Source: Sphingomonadales bacterium
Lineage (GTDB): Bacteria; Pseudomonadota; Alphaproteobacteria; Sphingomonadales; Sphingomonadaceae
Direction: 5' to 3'
Assembly (NCBI GenBank): GCA_028869175.1
Contig: JAGWTB010000019.1
Coordinates: 1 to 34,594 of the forward strand
DNA: 34,594 bases
Part shown: in pieces, positions 1 to 8,072 of the stretch
Numbering within the stretch: position 1 is the stretch's first letter
Layout of the letters: every line of letters begins with the position of its first letter
Made by a program: the position numbers and the translations under genes
Notes under the pieces: model-generated
Seen by the model: the letters and a program-made list of their open reading frames with translations, nothing else
What the model was told of the DNA's origin: nothing
Database searches by the model: none

Positions 1-1385
1 TCGACCAGTTGCTTCACCGTCGGGGTGAAGTTGTTCGAATAGAACGGGTCCTGCTTGAAGCGATAGGCAGCGTGGCCGGCGAACATCAGGTTCTGCTCCA
101 CATCCCCGCCATGGGCGATGTCCTGCAATGTCTTCTGGATGCAGAAGCTGCGCGGATCGGCGAGGCGACCGGTGGTGTAGTCGTCATGGTCCTTCCAGGA
201 CGAGAACCCGCAGTGCGACAGGCAGCCCATGCAGTCTGACTGGTCGGTCCGGATGCTTTCGCGTTCTTCCTTCGAGACGAAAACGATGGTGTCGTCCGGC
301 GTGCGCAGCCCTTCGGAATAACCTTGCGCCGCCCATTGGCGCGCGTGTTCGAGATCGCGCGGGGTGACCCAGAAGTTCTTGCCCTTGACGCCGACGTCAA
401 GCCGCACGGTATGCTCGCCCGCCTCGACCTTGGAATAGGGCACCTGCCGCTCGGACCGGGCCTCCAGCGAACGGAGGAAGGGATTGCGCACCGCCGAACT
501 GTAAAAGCCGGTGGGCGAGAAGCGGTGCAGCAGGACGTCACCGGGCTCCAGCGTGCGCAGCCGGTCCTTCCAGTCCTGCGGGATCGGGCTTTCTTCGGTC
601 AGCAGCGGGCGGGTGCCGAACTGGAACGCGATCGAGCCAAGATCCTCGTTATCGATCCAGTTGTCCCATTCGCGCAGGAACCAGACGCCGCCGGCCATGA
701 CGATGGGCACCGTATCCGGAATGCCTTCCGCGCGCATGGTATCGCGCAGCGCCTTGACGCGCGGATAGGGGTCCTGCGGCTGCAACGGATCTTCGGCATT
801 GGACAGGCCATTGTGCCCGCCCGCCAGCCAGGGGTCTTCATAGACCACCGCGCCCATCAGTTCCGCCACCTTGTGGTAGGCGCGCTTCCACAGCAGGCGG
901 AAGGCCCGGGCGGAGCTGACGATGGGCAGGTAGTGCACGTTGAACCGCGCGGCGATTTCCGAAAGCTTGTAAGGCATGCCCGCGCCGCAGGTCACGCCGG
1001 TCACCAGCCCGCGAGTCTTTTCCAGCACGCCTTCGAGCACCTGCTGCGCGCCGCCCATTTCCCACAGCACGTTGATGTTGATCGCGCCCTTGCCGCCCGA
1101 CAGGTCAAAGGCCCGGCGGACCTGTTCGACTGCCCCGTCAATGGCGTACTGGATCAGTTCGTCGTGCCGTTCACGCCGGGTCAGCGCGTTGTAGATCTGC
1201 GGCACGATCTTGCCTTCGGCGTCGTAGCTGTCGGCATTGACCGCGCTGACCGTGCCGATCCCGCCAGCCGCCGCCCAGGCGCCAGAGCTCATGTGGTTGG
1301 TGGCCGCCACGCCCTTGCCGCCTTCCACCAGCGGCCAGACTTCGCGTCCGCCGTACAGGATCGGCTTCAAACCCTTGAAACTCAT
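1..1385 (-). CDS. Nitronate monooxygenase family flavoprotein (3' end cut by window edge)
   Basis: The frame is open from an ATG at 1385 to the left edge, giving 461 residues without a stop. Family members are about this long, so few residues should be missing. Seen motifs fit the FMN-binding TIM barrel of nitronate monooxygenases (2-nitropropane dioxygenase family): LAGGHNG near residues 188-194, with His191 as the likely catalytic histidine; the phosphate-binding AGGVW at 231-235; and FGTRPLLTEES near 256. Known members oxidise alkyl nitronates with FMN and O2; the substrate here is unknown. The C-terminal third has Cys385, Cys388, Cys392 and Cys415 (C-x2-C-x3-C plus one), which could bind metal or an Fe-S cluster. 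It starts 18 bp after the stop of the lipoprotein methyltransferase and is probably co-transcribed with it and prfB. An enoyl-reductase (FabK-like) role is a less likely alternative. Confidence 0.85.
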   Translation of the reverse strand, partial: MSFKGLKPILYGGREVWPLVEGGKGVAATNHMSSGAWAAAGGIGTVSAVNADSYDAEGKIVPQIYNALTRRERHDELIQYAIDGAVEQVRRAFDLSGGKGAININVLWEMGGAQQVLEGVLEKTRGLVTGVTCGAGMPYKLSEIAARFNVHYLPIVSSARAFRLLWKRAYHKVAELMGAVVYEDPWLAGGHNGLSNAEDPLQPQDPYPRVKALRDTMRAEGIPDTVPIVMAGGVWFLREWDNWIDNEDLGSIAFQFGTRPLLTEESPIPQDWKDRLRTLEPGDVLLHRFSPTGFYSSAVRNPFLRSLEARSERQVPYSKVEAGEHTVRLDVGVKGKNFWVTPRDLEHARQWAAQGYSEGLRTPDDTIVFVSKEERESIRTDQSDCMGCLSHCGFSSWKDHDDYTTGRLADPRSFCIQKTLQDIAHGGDVEQNLMFAGHAAYRFKQDPFYSNNFTPTVKQLV

Positions 1386-1403
1386 CACCAACCGTCTTTC
1401 TTC

Positions 1404-2153
1404 CTAAGGCCCCTTCGCCGCTGGATCGGCGACCGCGCTCTTCCCCAGATCGCGGCAGGGCTTGATAGCGGCAGGTGCCGGTCGCGAACCGACCAGCTCG
1501 AACTGCGCATAGTAACCCGTCACTTCGGGTTTACGGACAAACTCGTCCAAGCGAAAGCCCACGGCGGCGAATTCACAGAACAAAAGCGCCGGGGGAATGC
1601 CGTGGAGATCGGTTGGCCTGTCAACGTCGACGACGATCACCTTGCCGCCCGGTTTCAGCGATGGCCGCAGCCGCCAGAGAAAGGCGTAGGGTTCCGACAC
1701 TTCGTGGTACATGTGCACCATGAACACCCGGTCGAAGCTGTTGACCGGCAGCCGGGGATCGTCCTGCGCCCCGGTGACGATCGATACCGTATCCAGCCGC
1801 TCGCGCTCCACGCGCACGCCCAGCCGGCGGATCGCCTCGGGGTTGATGTCCTGCGCCAGCACGCGGCCTTTCGCGCCGACCCGTTCCGCCAGACGAATGG
1901 TGTAGTACCCCTCACCCGCACCGATGTCGGCCACGGTGGTGCCGGGGCGGATATCTGCCAGGTCCATCACCGTCTGCGCCTCGCCCAGGCTGTCGCGCTG
2001 GACTTCGGAGGCGATCATGTCGCTCGCTACCTTCGAGGCAGGGCGATAGGCACGCGGGAACTCGCGCGAGGTGGGCGGCCGGTCGCGGTTGTCGTCGCCG
2101 CTTCCGCCGCAAGCGGCGAGCAGCGCCAGCAACGGCAAGGCGGCCGCGCGCAT
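1404..2153 (-). CDS. Lipoprotein class I SAM-dependent methyltransferase
   Basis: This 249-residue protein starts with a short hydrophobic signal and a lipobox (LLAAC, Cys15), followed by a Gly/Ser/Asp linker. It is therefore predicted to be exported and lipid-anchored. The rest is a Rossmann methyltransferase fold. Motif I (VADIGAGEGYY) lies near residues 73-83, an acidic residue for the SAM ribose is in the DINPEAI stretch, and a post-motif region ends in LKPGGKVIVVDVD. An exported methyltransferase is odd because SAM is cytoplasmic; either the signal is not used or the fold has another role. The start lies 2 bp after the prfB stop, so the two are probably co-transcribed. The substrate is unknown. 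Confidence 0.8.
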   Translation of the reverse strand: MRAAALPLLALLAACGGSGDDNRDRPPTSREFPRAYRPASKVASDMIASEVQRDSLGEAQTVMDLADIRPGTTVADIGAGEGYYTIRLAERVGAKGRVLAQDINPEAIRRLGVRVERERLDTVSIVTGAQDDPRLPVNSFDRVFMVHMYHEVSEPYAFLWRLRPSLKPGGKVIVVDVDRPTDLHGIPPALLFCEFAAVGFRLDEFVRKPEVTGYYAQFELVGSRPAPAAIKPCRDLGKSAVADPAAKGP

Positions 2154-2155
2154 GG

Positions 2156-3283
2156 TCAGTCGACGTCCTCGACCGTCACCTTCTCGCCAGTCACGCGCTG
2201 CGACAGGGCAGCGGCCATGAAGGGATCGAGCGCGCCGTCAAGCACGTCGTCGGGAGAGGTGGAGACATGGCCGGTGCGCAGGTCTTTCACCTGCTGATAG
2301 GGTTGCAGCACGTAGGAGCGGATCTGGTGGCCCCAGCCGATGTCGCTCTTGGAGGCATGTTCAGCACTGGCCGCTTCTTCACGGCGGCGCATTTCCTCTT
2401 CGAACATGCGCGCCTTCAGCATGTTCATCGCGATTTCGCGGTTCTTGTGCTGCGAACGGTCGATCTGGCTGGCGACGATGATGCCGGTGGGCACGTGGGT
2501 GATACGCACCGCGGAATCGGTCGTGTTGATGTGCTGCCCGCCCGCACCCGAAGCGCGGTAGGTATCGATCCTGAGGTCGGCGGGATTGACCTCGATCTGG
2601 ATATTGTCATCGATCACCGGATAGACCCAGACCGAGCTGAAGCTGGTGTGCCGACGCGCCGAGCTGTCATAGGGGCTGATCCGGACGAGCCGGTGAACCC
2701 CGCTCTCGGTCTTGGCATAGCCATAGGCGTTTTCGCCCTTGATCAGCAGCGTGCAGCTCTTGATCCCGGCGGCTTCGCCGGCGTGATAGTCGACCAGTTC
2801 CACCTTGTAGCCGTGGCGCTCGCCCCAGCGGGTGTACATGCGCTGGAGCATTTCCGCCCAGTCCTGGCTTTCGGTGCCCCCTGCCCCGGCATGGACTTCA
2901 AGATAGGCATCGTTGGCATCTGCCTCGCCCGCGAGCAGCGCCTGCACCTTGTCGGCATCGGCGCGGTTCGCCAGCGCGGCAAGAGTGGCGAGACCTTCCT
3001 CGATCGTCGCCTCGTCGCCTTCCAGCTCGCCCAGTTCGACGAATTCGACGGCATCGGCCATTTCCTGGCCGATCTGGTTGACCGTGCCGACAGACGCTTC
3101 CAGCCGACGACGCTCACGCATCACCGCTTCGGCTTCCTTCGGATTGTCCCACAGCTTGGGATCTTCCACCCGCGCGTTCAACTCGTCGAGACGACGTAGC
3201 GCGCGGTCCCAGTCAAGGAACTTGCGCACCAGCGCCAGCGCGGCTTCGATCCGGTCGATATGGGCCTGCCCTTCGGCACGCAT
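2156..3283 (-). CDS. prfB: Peptide chain release factor 2 (RF2)
   Basis: RF2 ends translation at UGA and UAA codons by entering the ribosomal A site and triggering peptidyl-tRNA hydrolysis. The 375-residue protein has the full RF2 layout: an N-terminal helical domain (LDWDRALRRLDELNARVED), the codon-recognition loop at 203-205 reading SPY instead of the textbook SPF, and the catalytic GGQ at 248-250 within RASGAGGQHINTTDS. A good ribosome site (AGGAG) sits 10 bases before the ATG. A short dyad (TCTCC/GGAGA) could pair with that site. The frame is continuous from the start, so the programmed +1 frameshift used by many bacteria to autoregulate prfB is absent. It is followed 2 bp later by the lipoprotein methyltransferase gene. 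Confidence 0.97.
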   Translation of the reverse strand: MRAEGQAHIDRIEAALALVRKFLDWDRALRRLDELNARVEDPKLWDNPKEAEAVMRERRRLEASVGTVNQIGQEMADAVEFVELGELEGDEATIEEGLATLAALANRADADKVQALLAGEADANDAYLEVHAGAGGTESQDWAEMLQRMYTRWGERHGYKVELVDYHAGEAAGIKSCTLLIKGENAYGYAKTESGVHRLVRISPYDSSARRHTSFSSVWVYPVIDDNIQIEVNPADLRIDTYRASGAGGQHINTTDSAVRITHVPTGIIVASQIDRSQHKNREIAMNMLKARMFEEEMRRREEAASAEHASKSDIGWGHQIRSYVLQPYQQVKDLRTGHVSTSPDDVLDGALDPFMAAALSQRVTGEKVTVEDVD

Positions 3284-3360
3284 CGCGACAATTCTCCTGT
3301 TTCGGGAGACAGCGCGTTAGCCGGATTGCCCGCAAAGTAAAGGGCCGCCGGTGTGCAGGC

Positions 3361-3389
3361 GATCTACGAAATGCAGACTACACTAACAA
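3361..3389 (-). promoter_or_regulatory. Candidate prfB promoter
   Basis: On the minus strand TTGTTA (3384-3389) and TAGATC (3361-3366) are 17 bases apart. They match the sigma-70 -35 and -10 boxes at roughly four positions each. The start point would fall near 3354, about 70 bases before the prfB ATG. The 147-bp gap between the peroxiredoxin stop and prfB supports a separate promoter. Weak evidence by eye only. Confidence 0.3.
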
Positions 3390-3430
3390 CTTTCTTGCCT
3401 CGCATAGGCAGGCACGAGAATGCCGTCCGC

Positions 3431-3982
3431 CTAATGCCGCGCCAGCGCCTTCACCGCGTCCAGCGTCAGGCGAACGTGATCGCGATAGTCCATGTTCGAA
3501 TAGACCAGGCGGACCCGGCCGTCGCGGGCAATGACGTAGCTGGTGCGGCTGGCGAGGCCCGCCGGAATCCCCTCGCGCACCAGGGCGACGTCATAGGCGC
3601 GGATGATCTCGGGCGTGGCCTGGGCTACCGGAAACTTGTCACGGCAATGCTCTGTGGAGAAGCGCTGCAACGTTGGCACGTCGTCGTTCGACATGCCGAT
3701 CACCGTTGCCCCGGCGGCGCGGAAATCATCGGTCGCCTCGGCAAAGGCGTGGGCTTCCAGCGTGCAGCCCTGGGTGAAGGCCTTGGGATAGAAGTAGAGC
3801 ACCACCGGCCCACGACGCAGCGCGTCGCGCAAGTGGAAGGCGAAGGGCTTGCCGGCCAGTGCCCCCTGGGTGGAGAAGTCCGGCGCGCGGACGCCCTGCG
3901 GCAGTTCGGCCTGCAGCGCGGCGGGCGTGGCGGCAAGGCCCAAGGCAAAAGCAGCCGCGACAAGCGGTTTGGCGAAGTTCAT
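3431..3982 (-). CDS. Exported AhpC/TSA-family peroxiredoxin
   Basis: The 183-residue protein begins with a signal peptide (hydrophobic run ending near AALQA, residues 21-25), so it should act in the periplasm. The thioredoxin-like fold carries VVLYFYPKAFTQGCTLEAHAF, with peroxidatic Cys73. In Bcp/PrxQ enzymes a resolving cysteine usually sits five residues later; here that position is His78. A second cysteine, Cys113 in STEHCRDKFP, is the only other one in the protein and may take that role. The expected activity is thiol-dependent reduction of peroxides. A strong ribosome site (AGGGGAG) precedes the ATG. The gene lies between mrcA and prfB on the same strand. Confidence 0.88.
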   Translation of the reverse strand: MNFAKPLVAAAFALGLAATPAALQAELPQGVRAPDFSTQGALAGKPFAFHLRDALRRGPVVLYFYPKAFTQGCTLEAHAFAEATDDFRAAGATVIGMSNDDVPTLQRFSTEHCRDKFPVAQATPEIIRAYDVALVREGIPAGLASRTSYVIARDGRVRLVYSNMDYRDHVRLTLDAVKALARH

Positions 3983-4029
3983 CGACGTTCTCCCCTGAGC
4001 GGCCCGTTCGTCAGGCCTGCCGGATAGCT

Positions 4030-6555
4030 TCAGTATACCACGCCTTGTTCCACGACGACATCACTGGTTTCAGCCGGCGGCGCAGCCTCCTGCTGCTGGA
4101 CACGCTGCTTCGCCTGCGCACCGCGCTTGATCGCCGCGACCAGCGCGTCACGCTGGCTGGCGATGTCATCAAGCCGGCTGGCGCGCGCCGGTTCGGTATC
4201 TTCCTTGAAGGCTTCCCAGATCAGGTTGGACTTGGGATCGTCACCGGGGGTGCCTTCGAACACCCGCTTGCCCGAAATCCGGTCAACCTTGACAAGGCGC
4301 ACTTCGGCCGGCGCGGGGAACGGATTGTGCGACCAGCGCGGCCGGGTTTCCTGAACCAGTTGCTTGAAGATCGGCGCGGCGAAAGTGCCGCCCTGGGCAT
4401 AGCCGCCCAGCGAGCGCGGCTGATCGTAGCCAAGGTAGACGCCCCCGACCATGTCGGTGTTGCCGCCGCAGAACCACACGTTTGTCGGGCCGGTGGTGGT
4501 ACCGGTCTTGCCGAACAGCGGCAGCTTGAGATCGCGCAGCGTCACGGCGGTGCCGCGCGTGACCACGCCTTCCAGCATGTGCACGGTCTGGTAGGCGGTG
4601 CGCGCGTCCATCGCCTGCTTGCCGCGCAACGCCAGCCGGGGCATCGGCTTGCCGTCCCATTCCGCCATGTTGCAGCCGGTGCAGCGGCGGGTATCGGCGC
4701 GCCAGATCACCTTGCCGTTGCGATCCTGGATGAAGTCGATCAGCGATTGTTCGAACTGCACGCCGTTGTTCGCCAGGGCGGCATAGGCGTTGACCATCTG
4801 CGCCACCGTGGTCTCGCCCGCGCCCAGCGCATAGGCGAGATAGGGCTTGTAGTCGCCAATCCCGACGTCCTTGATCGTCTTGACGACGTGGTCCATGCCG
4901 CTGTCATTGGCGATGCGCACGGTCATCAGGTTGCGCGATTGCTCAAGCCCCCAGCGCATGGTGTGATTGCCGCTGCCGCCCGCACCGCCAAAGTTCTGGA
5001 AGCACTTCTTGCCCAGCTGCGCGCCCTGGTAGACGCAGAACGTCCCGTCGAGCACCATGGTGACCGGGGTCATCCCATAGTCCAGCCCGGTGGCATAGAC
5101 GAAGGGCTTGATGGTCGAGCCCGGCTGGCGCTGCGCCTGGGTGGCGCGGTTGAACGAATCGAGCCCGGCATCGAAGCCGCCCTGCATCGCCAGCACGCGC
5201 CCGGTGTGCGGGCTTTCCACCAGCATGCCGCCCGCCACTTCGGGAATGGCGCGCACGGCATAGACCGAATCGCTGACCGGCGCGGCGGCGGTGACGTCAC
5301 CGGCGCGGATCGTGTCGGGCAGCCCGGTCAGCGCCGCCGTGCTGCCGTCAATGAAGCCGATGGTCGCCTGCGGACCCTTGCGCTGCACGACGATGCCAAC
5401 CCGCCAGTTCTGGTAGCTGACCGACTTGTTCAGCGCGACCAGCTGGCTCTGCCAGTGTTCGGGATCGATATCGACATGGGCAATCGGCCCACGCCAGCCG
5501 CGGCCACCGTGATAGCGCAGCAGCCCGGCGCGCAGTGCGTCCTGCGTCGCCTTCTGGATCTGCGGATCGAGCGATGTGCGGACCCACAGCCCGCCGGCAT
5601 AGATCGAGTTGGGTCCGGCCTCCGCATTTTCACCGTACTTGTCGATCAGGCGGCGGCGCACCTCTTCGACGAAATAGCCGACATCGGGGCTGTAGGTATC
5701 GGCGCGGCGAGCGATCACGCCCAGCGGCTGGGCCTTGGCCGTCGCGGCTTCAGCCGCCGTCGCCCAGCCGTTCTTGACCATCTGGTCCAGCACCCAGTTG
5801 CGCCGCTCCATGGCCTGCGCGGCAAACTTGGCACGGCCATAGGTCTCCGGTGCCTTGGGCAGGATGGCAAGGAACGCGGCCTCGTGCAGCTGCAGCTCGT
5901 CCACGTCCTTGCCGAAATAGGCGCGGCTTGCCGCCTGGACGCCGAAGCTCTGCCGACCGAGCGGAATCTCGTTGAGGTAGAGCTCGAGGATCTGCTGCTT
6001 GTTCAGCACGCCTTCGATGCGCCGCGCGAGAATCATCTCCTTGAACTTGCGCGTCACCGAGTATTCGTTGCCGATCAGGATGTTCTTCGCGACCTGCTGG
6101 GTGATCGTCGACCCGCCGCGCGCGCGCTTGCCCGATCCGAACTTGATCACATAGTCGAACACCGCGCCGACCAGCCCGGTGTAGTCAACGCCGCCATGCG
6201 TCCAGAATGACTTGTCCTCGGCCGACAGGTAAGCGTTGATCAGCGGCTTGGGAAAATCGACAAAGCGCAGCTGAACACGCCGTTCGCGCGCATAGGAATA
6301 GACGATTTCACCATCGATGCCGCGCACCATGGTGGGCAGCGGCGGCTGGTAATCGAGCAGCTTGTCTGCCGAGGGCAGGTTGCGCGCAACCGTCAGCCAG
6401 ACCAGCAGATACAGCGCCAGGATGCCCGCCAGCAGGTATCCGGCGAAGCGGAAACGGCGGCTGGTGCGCCAGTTTTCACGGAACCATGCGATCCAGCCGC
6501 CGGCTTCGCGACGGACACGGTAGTGCAGCTTTTCGGGCTCTGGGGTCTCAGCCAT
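4030..6555 (-). CDS. mrcA: Penicillin-binding protein 1A (bifunctional transglycosylase/transpeptidase)
   Basis: This class A PBP polymerises glycan strands from lipid II and cross-links their peptides on the periplasmic face of the inner membrane. The 841 residues show a cytoplasmic N-terminus, one membrane helix (about 38-57), then the GT51 domain with EDKSFWTHGGVD (catalytic Glu113), GGSTITQQVAKN (148-159) and an ELYLNEIPLGR segment near 191. An OB-like insert follows. The transpeptidase domain has the SxxK motif at Ser480-Lys483 (GSTIK), SRN at 540-542 and KTGT at 683-686. A CTGC pair (Cys625, Cys628) precedes the final part of the domain. The C-terminal tail is Ala/Gln/Glu rich. The gene starts 41 bp after the amidase stop, so two cell-wall enzymes are likely co-expressed. 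Confidence 0.96.
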   Translation of the reverse strand: MAETPEPEKLHYRVRREAGGWIAWFRENWRTSRRFRFAGYLLAGILALYLLVWLTVARNLPSADKLLDYQPPLPTMVRGIDGEIVYSYARERRVQLRFVDFPKPLINAYLSAEDKSFWTHGGVDYTGLVGAVFDYVIKFGSGKRARGGSTITQQVAKNILIGNEYSVTRKFKEMILARRIEGVLNKQQILELYLNEIPLGRQSFGVQAASRAYFGKDVDELQLHEAAFLAILPKAPETYGRAKFAAQAMERRNWVLDQMVKNGWATAAEAATAKAQPLGVIARRADTYSPDVGYFVEEVRRRLIDKYGENAEAGPNSIYAGGLWVRTSLDPQIQKATQDALRAGLLRYHGGRGWRGPIAHVDIDPEHWQSQLVALNKSVSYQNWRVGIVVQRKGPQATIGFIDGSTAALTGLPDTIRAGDVTAAAPVSDSVYAVRAIPEVAGGMLVESPHTGRVLAMQGGFDAGLDSFNRATQAQRQPGSTIKPFVYATGLDYGMTPVTMVLDGTFCVYQGAQLGKKCFQNFGGAGGSGNHTMRWGLEQSRNLMTVRIANDSGMDHVVKTIKDVGIGDYKPYLAYALGAGETTVAQMVNAYAALANNGVQFEQSLIDFIQDRNGKVIWRADTRRCTGCNMAEWDGKPMPRLALRGKQAMDARTAYQTVHMLEGVVTRGTAVTLRDLKLPLFGKTGTTTGPTNVWFCGGNTDMVGGVYLGYDQPRSLGGYAQGGTFAAPIFKQLVQETRPRWSHNPFPAPAEVRLVKVDRISGKRVFEGTPGDDPKSNLIWEAFKEDTEPARASRLDDIASQRDALVAAIKRGAQAKQRVQQQEAAPPAETSDVVVEQGVVY

Positions 6556-6596
6556 GCAGCGCCTCTAGCACGGCGTTCGCGCCGATTGCCAGAGCC

Positions 6597-7529
6597 TTAC
6601 GCGCCGTCCTGTGCGGAAGCTGGCGATCCTGCGGATTGCGGCGCGGGCGAGGCTATGCCAGCGCCGGACCGGCGCGCGAAATAGACGCGGATCGCGCGCG
6701 CGGTCAGCCCGGCGAAAGCCTCGCGACCGGTGGACGAGGCCAGCCAGCCGCTGTCCTTCGGGTTGCTGATGTAGCCGGCTTCGAACAGGACGGACGGCAC
6801 ATCGGGCGATTTGAGCACGACGAAGGCCGCCGATTGCAGGCCCGCCTCCTTGAACGTCATCCGCCCCGCGCCCTCGCGCAGGATCATCCGGCCGAACTCG
6901 TCGGACTGCGCCTGCGTCTCGCGCTGCGAAAGGTCGACAAGGATCGCGCTCACCGCGTCGCTGGCACCCTTGAGCGCGACGCCGTTGATCGTGTCGGCGC
7001 GGTTTTCGCGGGCCGCCATGCGTTCGGCAGTTTCGTTGCTGCCGCGTTCAGACAGGGTATAGACCGTGCCGCCGGTGGCGTCGCCATCTCCGGCCTCGGT
7101 GCTGTCGGCGTGGATCGAGACGAACAGGTCGGCGCGCAGGCGGCGGGCGATTCCCGATCGTTCTTCCAGAAACAGGTAGCGATCAGTATCGCGGGTCAGC
7201 GCCACCCGCACCCCGCCGTCTGCCAGCAAACGGTTCCGCAGCGCCAGCGCGAGCGACAGGGTCAGCGCCTTTTCCTTGAGCTCGCCGCTGCCTGCGCCAG
7301 GATCGTGACCACCGTGACCGGCATCGATCACCACCAGCGGCCGGCTGGCATCCAGCGGCCCTTCGATCTTCGGGAGCCCCAGCGTACCCCCCGCAGGCGG
7401 CAGGTCTATCCGCACGACATAGTCGCGTCCGCGCCCGGGTGTGCCATAGGTCCGGTCGGCCCAGACCATGGCAGCGAAGACGGCCAGAGGGGCGAGGATG
7501 AGGACCAGGATCTGGACGACGCGAGGCAT
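6597..7529 (-). CDS. N-acetylmuramoyl-L-alanine amidase (Amidase_3)
   Basis: The enzyme cuts the bond between N-acetylmuramic acid and the stem peptide of peptidoglycan, usually for daughter-cell separation. From the ATG at 7529 it is 310 residues with an N-terminal hydrophobic segment (about 4-24) that exports or anchors it. The zinc amidase core has DAGHGGHDPGA (His72), Glu86 in KEK, SIHADS (His140) and the catalytic Glu250 in LFEAGYISNPKD. A longer frame exists upstream but is low-complexity and lacks a family match, so the start before MPRVVQ is preferred. The C-terminal tail is Ser/Ala/Pro rich. The gene diverges from rne and is followed by mrcA. Confidence 0.93.
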   Translation of the reverse strand: MPRVVQILVLILAPLAVFAAMVWADRTYGTPGRGRDYVVRIDLPPAGGTLGLPKIEGPLDASRPLVVIDAGHGGHDPGAGSGELKEKALTLSLALALRNRLLADGGVRVALTRDTDRYLFLEERSGIARRLRADLFVSIHADSTEAGDGDATGGTVYTLSERGSNETAERMAARENRADTINGVALKGASDAVSAILVDLSQRETQAQSDEFGRMILREGAGRMTFKEAGLQSAAFVVLKSPDVPSVLFEAGYISNPKDSGWLASSTGREAFAGLTARAIRVYFARRSGAGIASPAPQSAGSPASAQDGA

Positions 7530-7573
7530 GGCCCCATGCGTTAGGCGCTGGGCGAGTCGCGCGCAATGGCCGG

Positions 7574-7614
7574 ATGCAGTACCGGCCGGGCGCAATTTCC
7601 GCCCGGCACTGCAT
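7574..7614. other. Imperfect hairpin in the amidase/rne divergent region
   Basis: Arms ATGCAGT (7574-7580) and ACTGCAT (7608-7614) flank an inner 8-bp stem GCCGGGCG/CGCCCGGC (7585-7592 and 7600-7607) with loop CAATTTC. Four unpaired bases (7581-7584) lie on one side. It is 45-85 bases upstream of the amidase start and just before the candidate rne promoter. It may lie in the amidase leader or be a protein-binding dyad. Confidence 0.5.
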
Positions 7615-7632
7615 TGATCCCGCGCAAGAAAC

Positions 7633-7661
7633 TTGCCGCCCCCCGCAACCGGTGCTAGCAA
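7633..7661 (+). promoter_or_regulatory. Candidate rne promoter
   Basis: TTGCCGC (7633-7639) and GCTAGCAA (7654-7661) are 14 bases apart. This resembles the housekeeping promoter pattern of alphaproteobacteria such as Caulobacter (TTGACGS, N10-14, GCTANAWC). A similar pair lies upstream of sdhB. A start near 7668 would give a leader of about 400 nt. Identified by eye only. Confidence 0.35.
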
Positions 7662-8072
7662 GCACTGTCCGGGGCAGTCCCGCCTCGATCCTCCATGCAT
7701 CGGAAGCCGCAATTGCCGGCCCTGCAAAGCGGAAGATCGGGTCGCGAAACCCTCCGGCGCAATCCGGGCCGCCGCGCCCGGTTACGCACAGGTTGACGCG
7801 AGTTATGAGAAGCCTTTCACCGTCCCTTCCGCTGCCGCCCTTCCGGGCGCAGGCGGCTTGGATGGCTGGCTGTGCGCGCTGGGAAACGCCGCGCAATCGC
7901 TTGCTCGCAGACACGAACCCCCATGCCCTGGCATTGCTTCGCCCGGGCGCTCACCATGCAGTCGCACAGCGCTATCCGGGCCTCGCCCGTGCCCGCCAGT
8001 GCGGCATCCCTGCACAAATGCGTGCCGCCTTGCCGGTCTTGACCGAGCCGCGGCGCGCCTGGAGAATTCATA
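7662..8072 (+). promoter_or_regulatory. Predicted long 5' leader of rne
   Basis: This stretch of about 410 bases has no convincing coding frame. It holds several short dyads, for example GCGGCA/TGCCGC (8001-8006 and 8023-8028) and CGGT/ACCG (8034-8037 and 8042-8045) just before the ribosome site GGAG at 8061. In E. coli RNase E controls its own mRNA through a leader of similar length, so a feedback role is plausible here by analogy. A second TTGACGC at 7793-7799 lacks a matching -10 box. The leader assignment depends on the upstream promoter call. Confidence 0.4.

Noticed and set aside
324..2297. Long plus-strand open frame (657 codons) over the nitronate monooxygenase and methyltransferase genes
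   Set aside because: It is antisense to two clear genes, is rich in Arg, His and Gly, and matches no family. High GC creates such frames.
3396..3410. TGCCT/AGGCA stem-loop after the peroxiredoxin gene
   Set aside because: Only 5 bp with no T-run on either strand, so not a convincing terminator.
3859..6210. 783-codon plus-strand frame over mrcA
   Set aside because: Mirror of a well-defined PBP1A gene; composition is typical of an antisense frame.
7793..7799. Perfect TTGACGC -35-like box upstream of rne
   Set aside because: No matching -10 element at a suitable distance.
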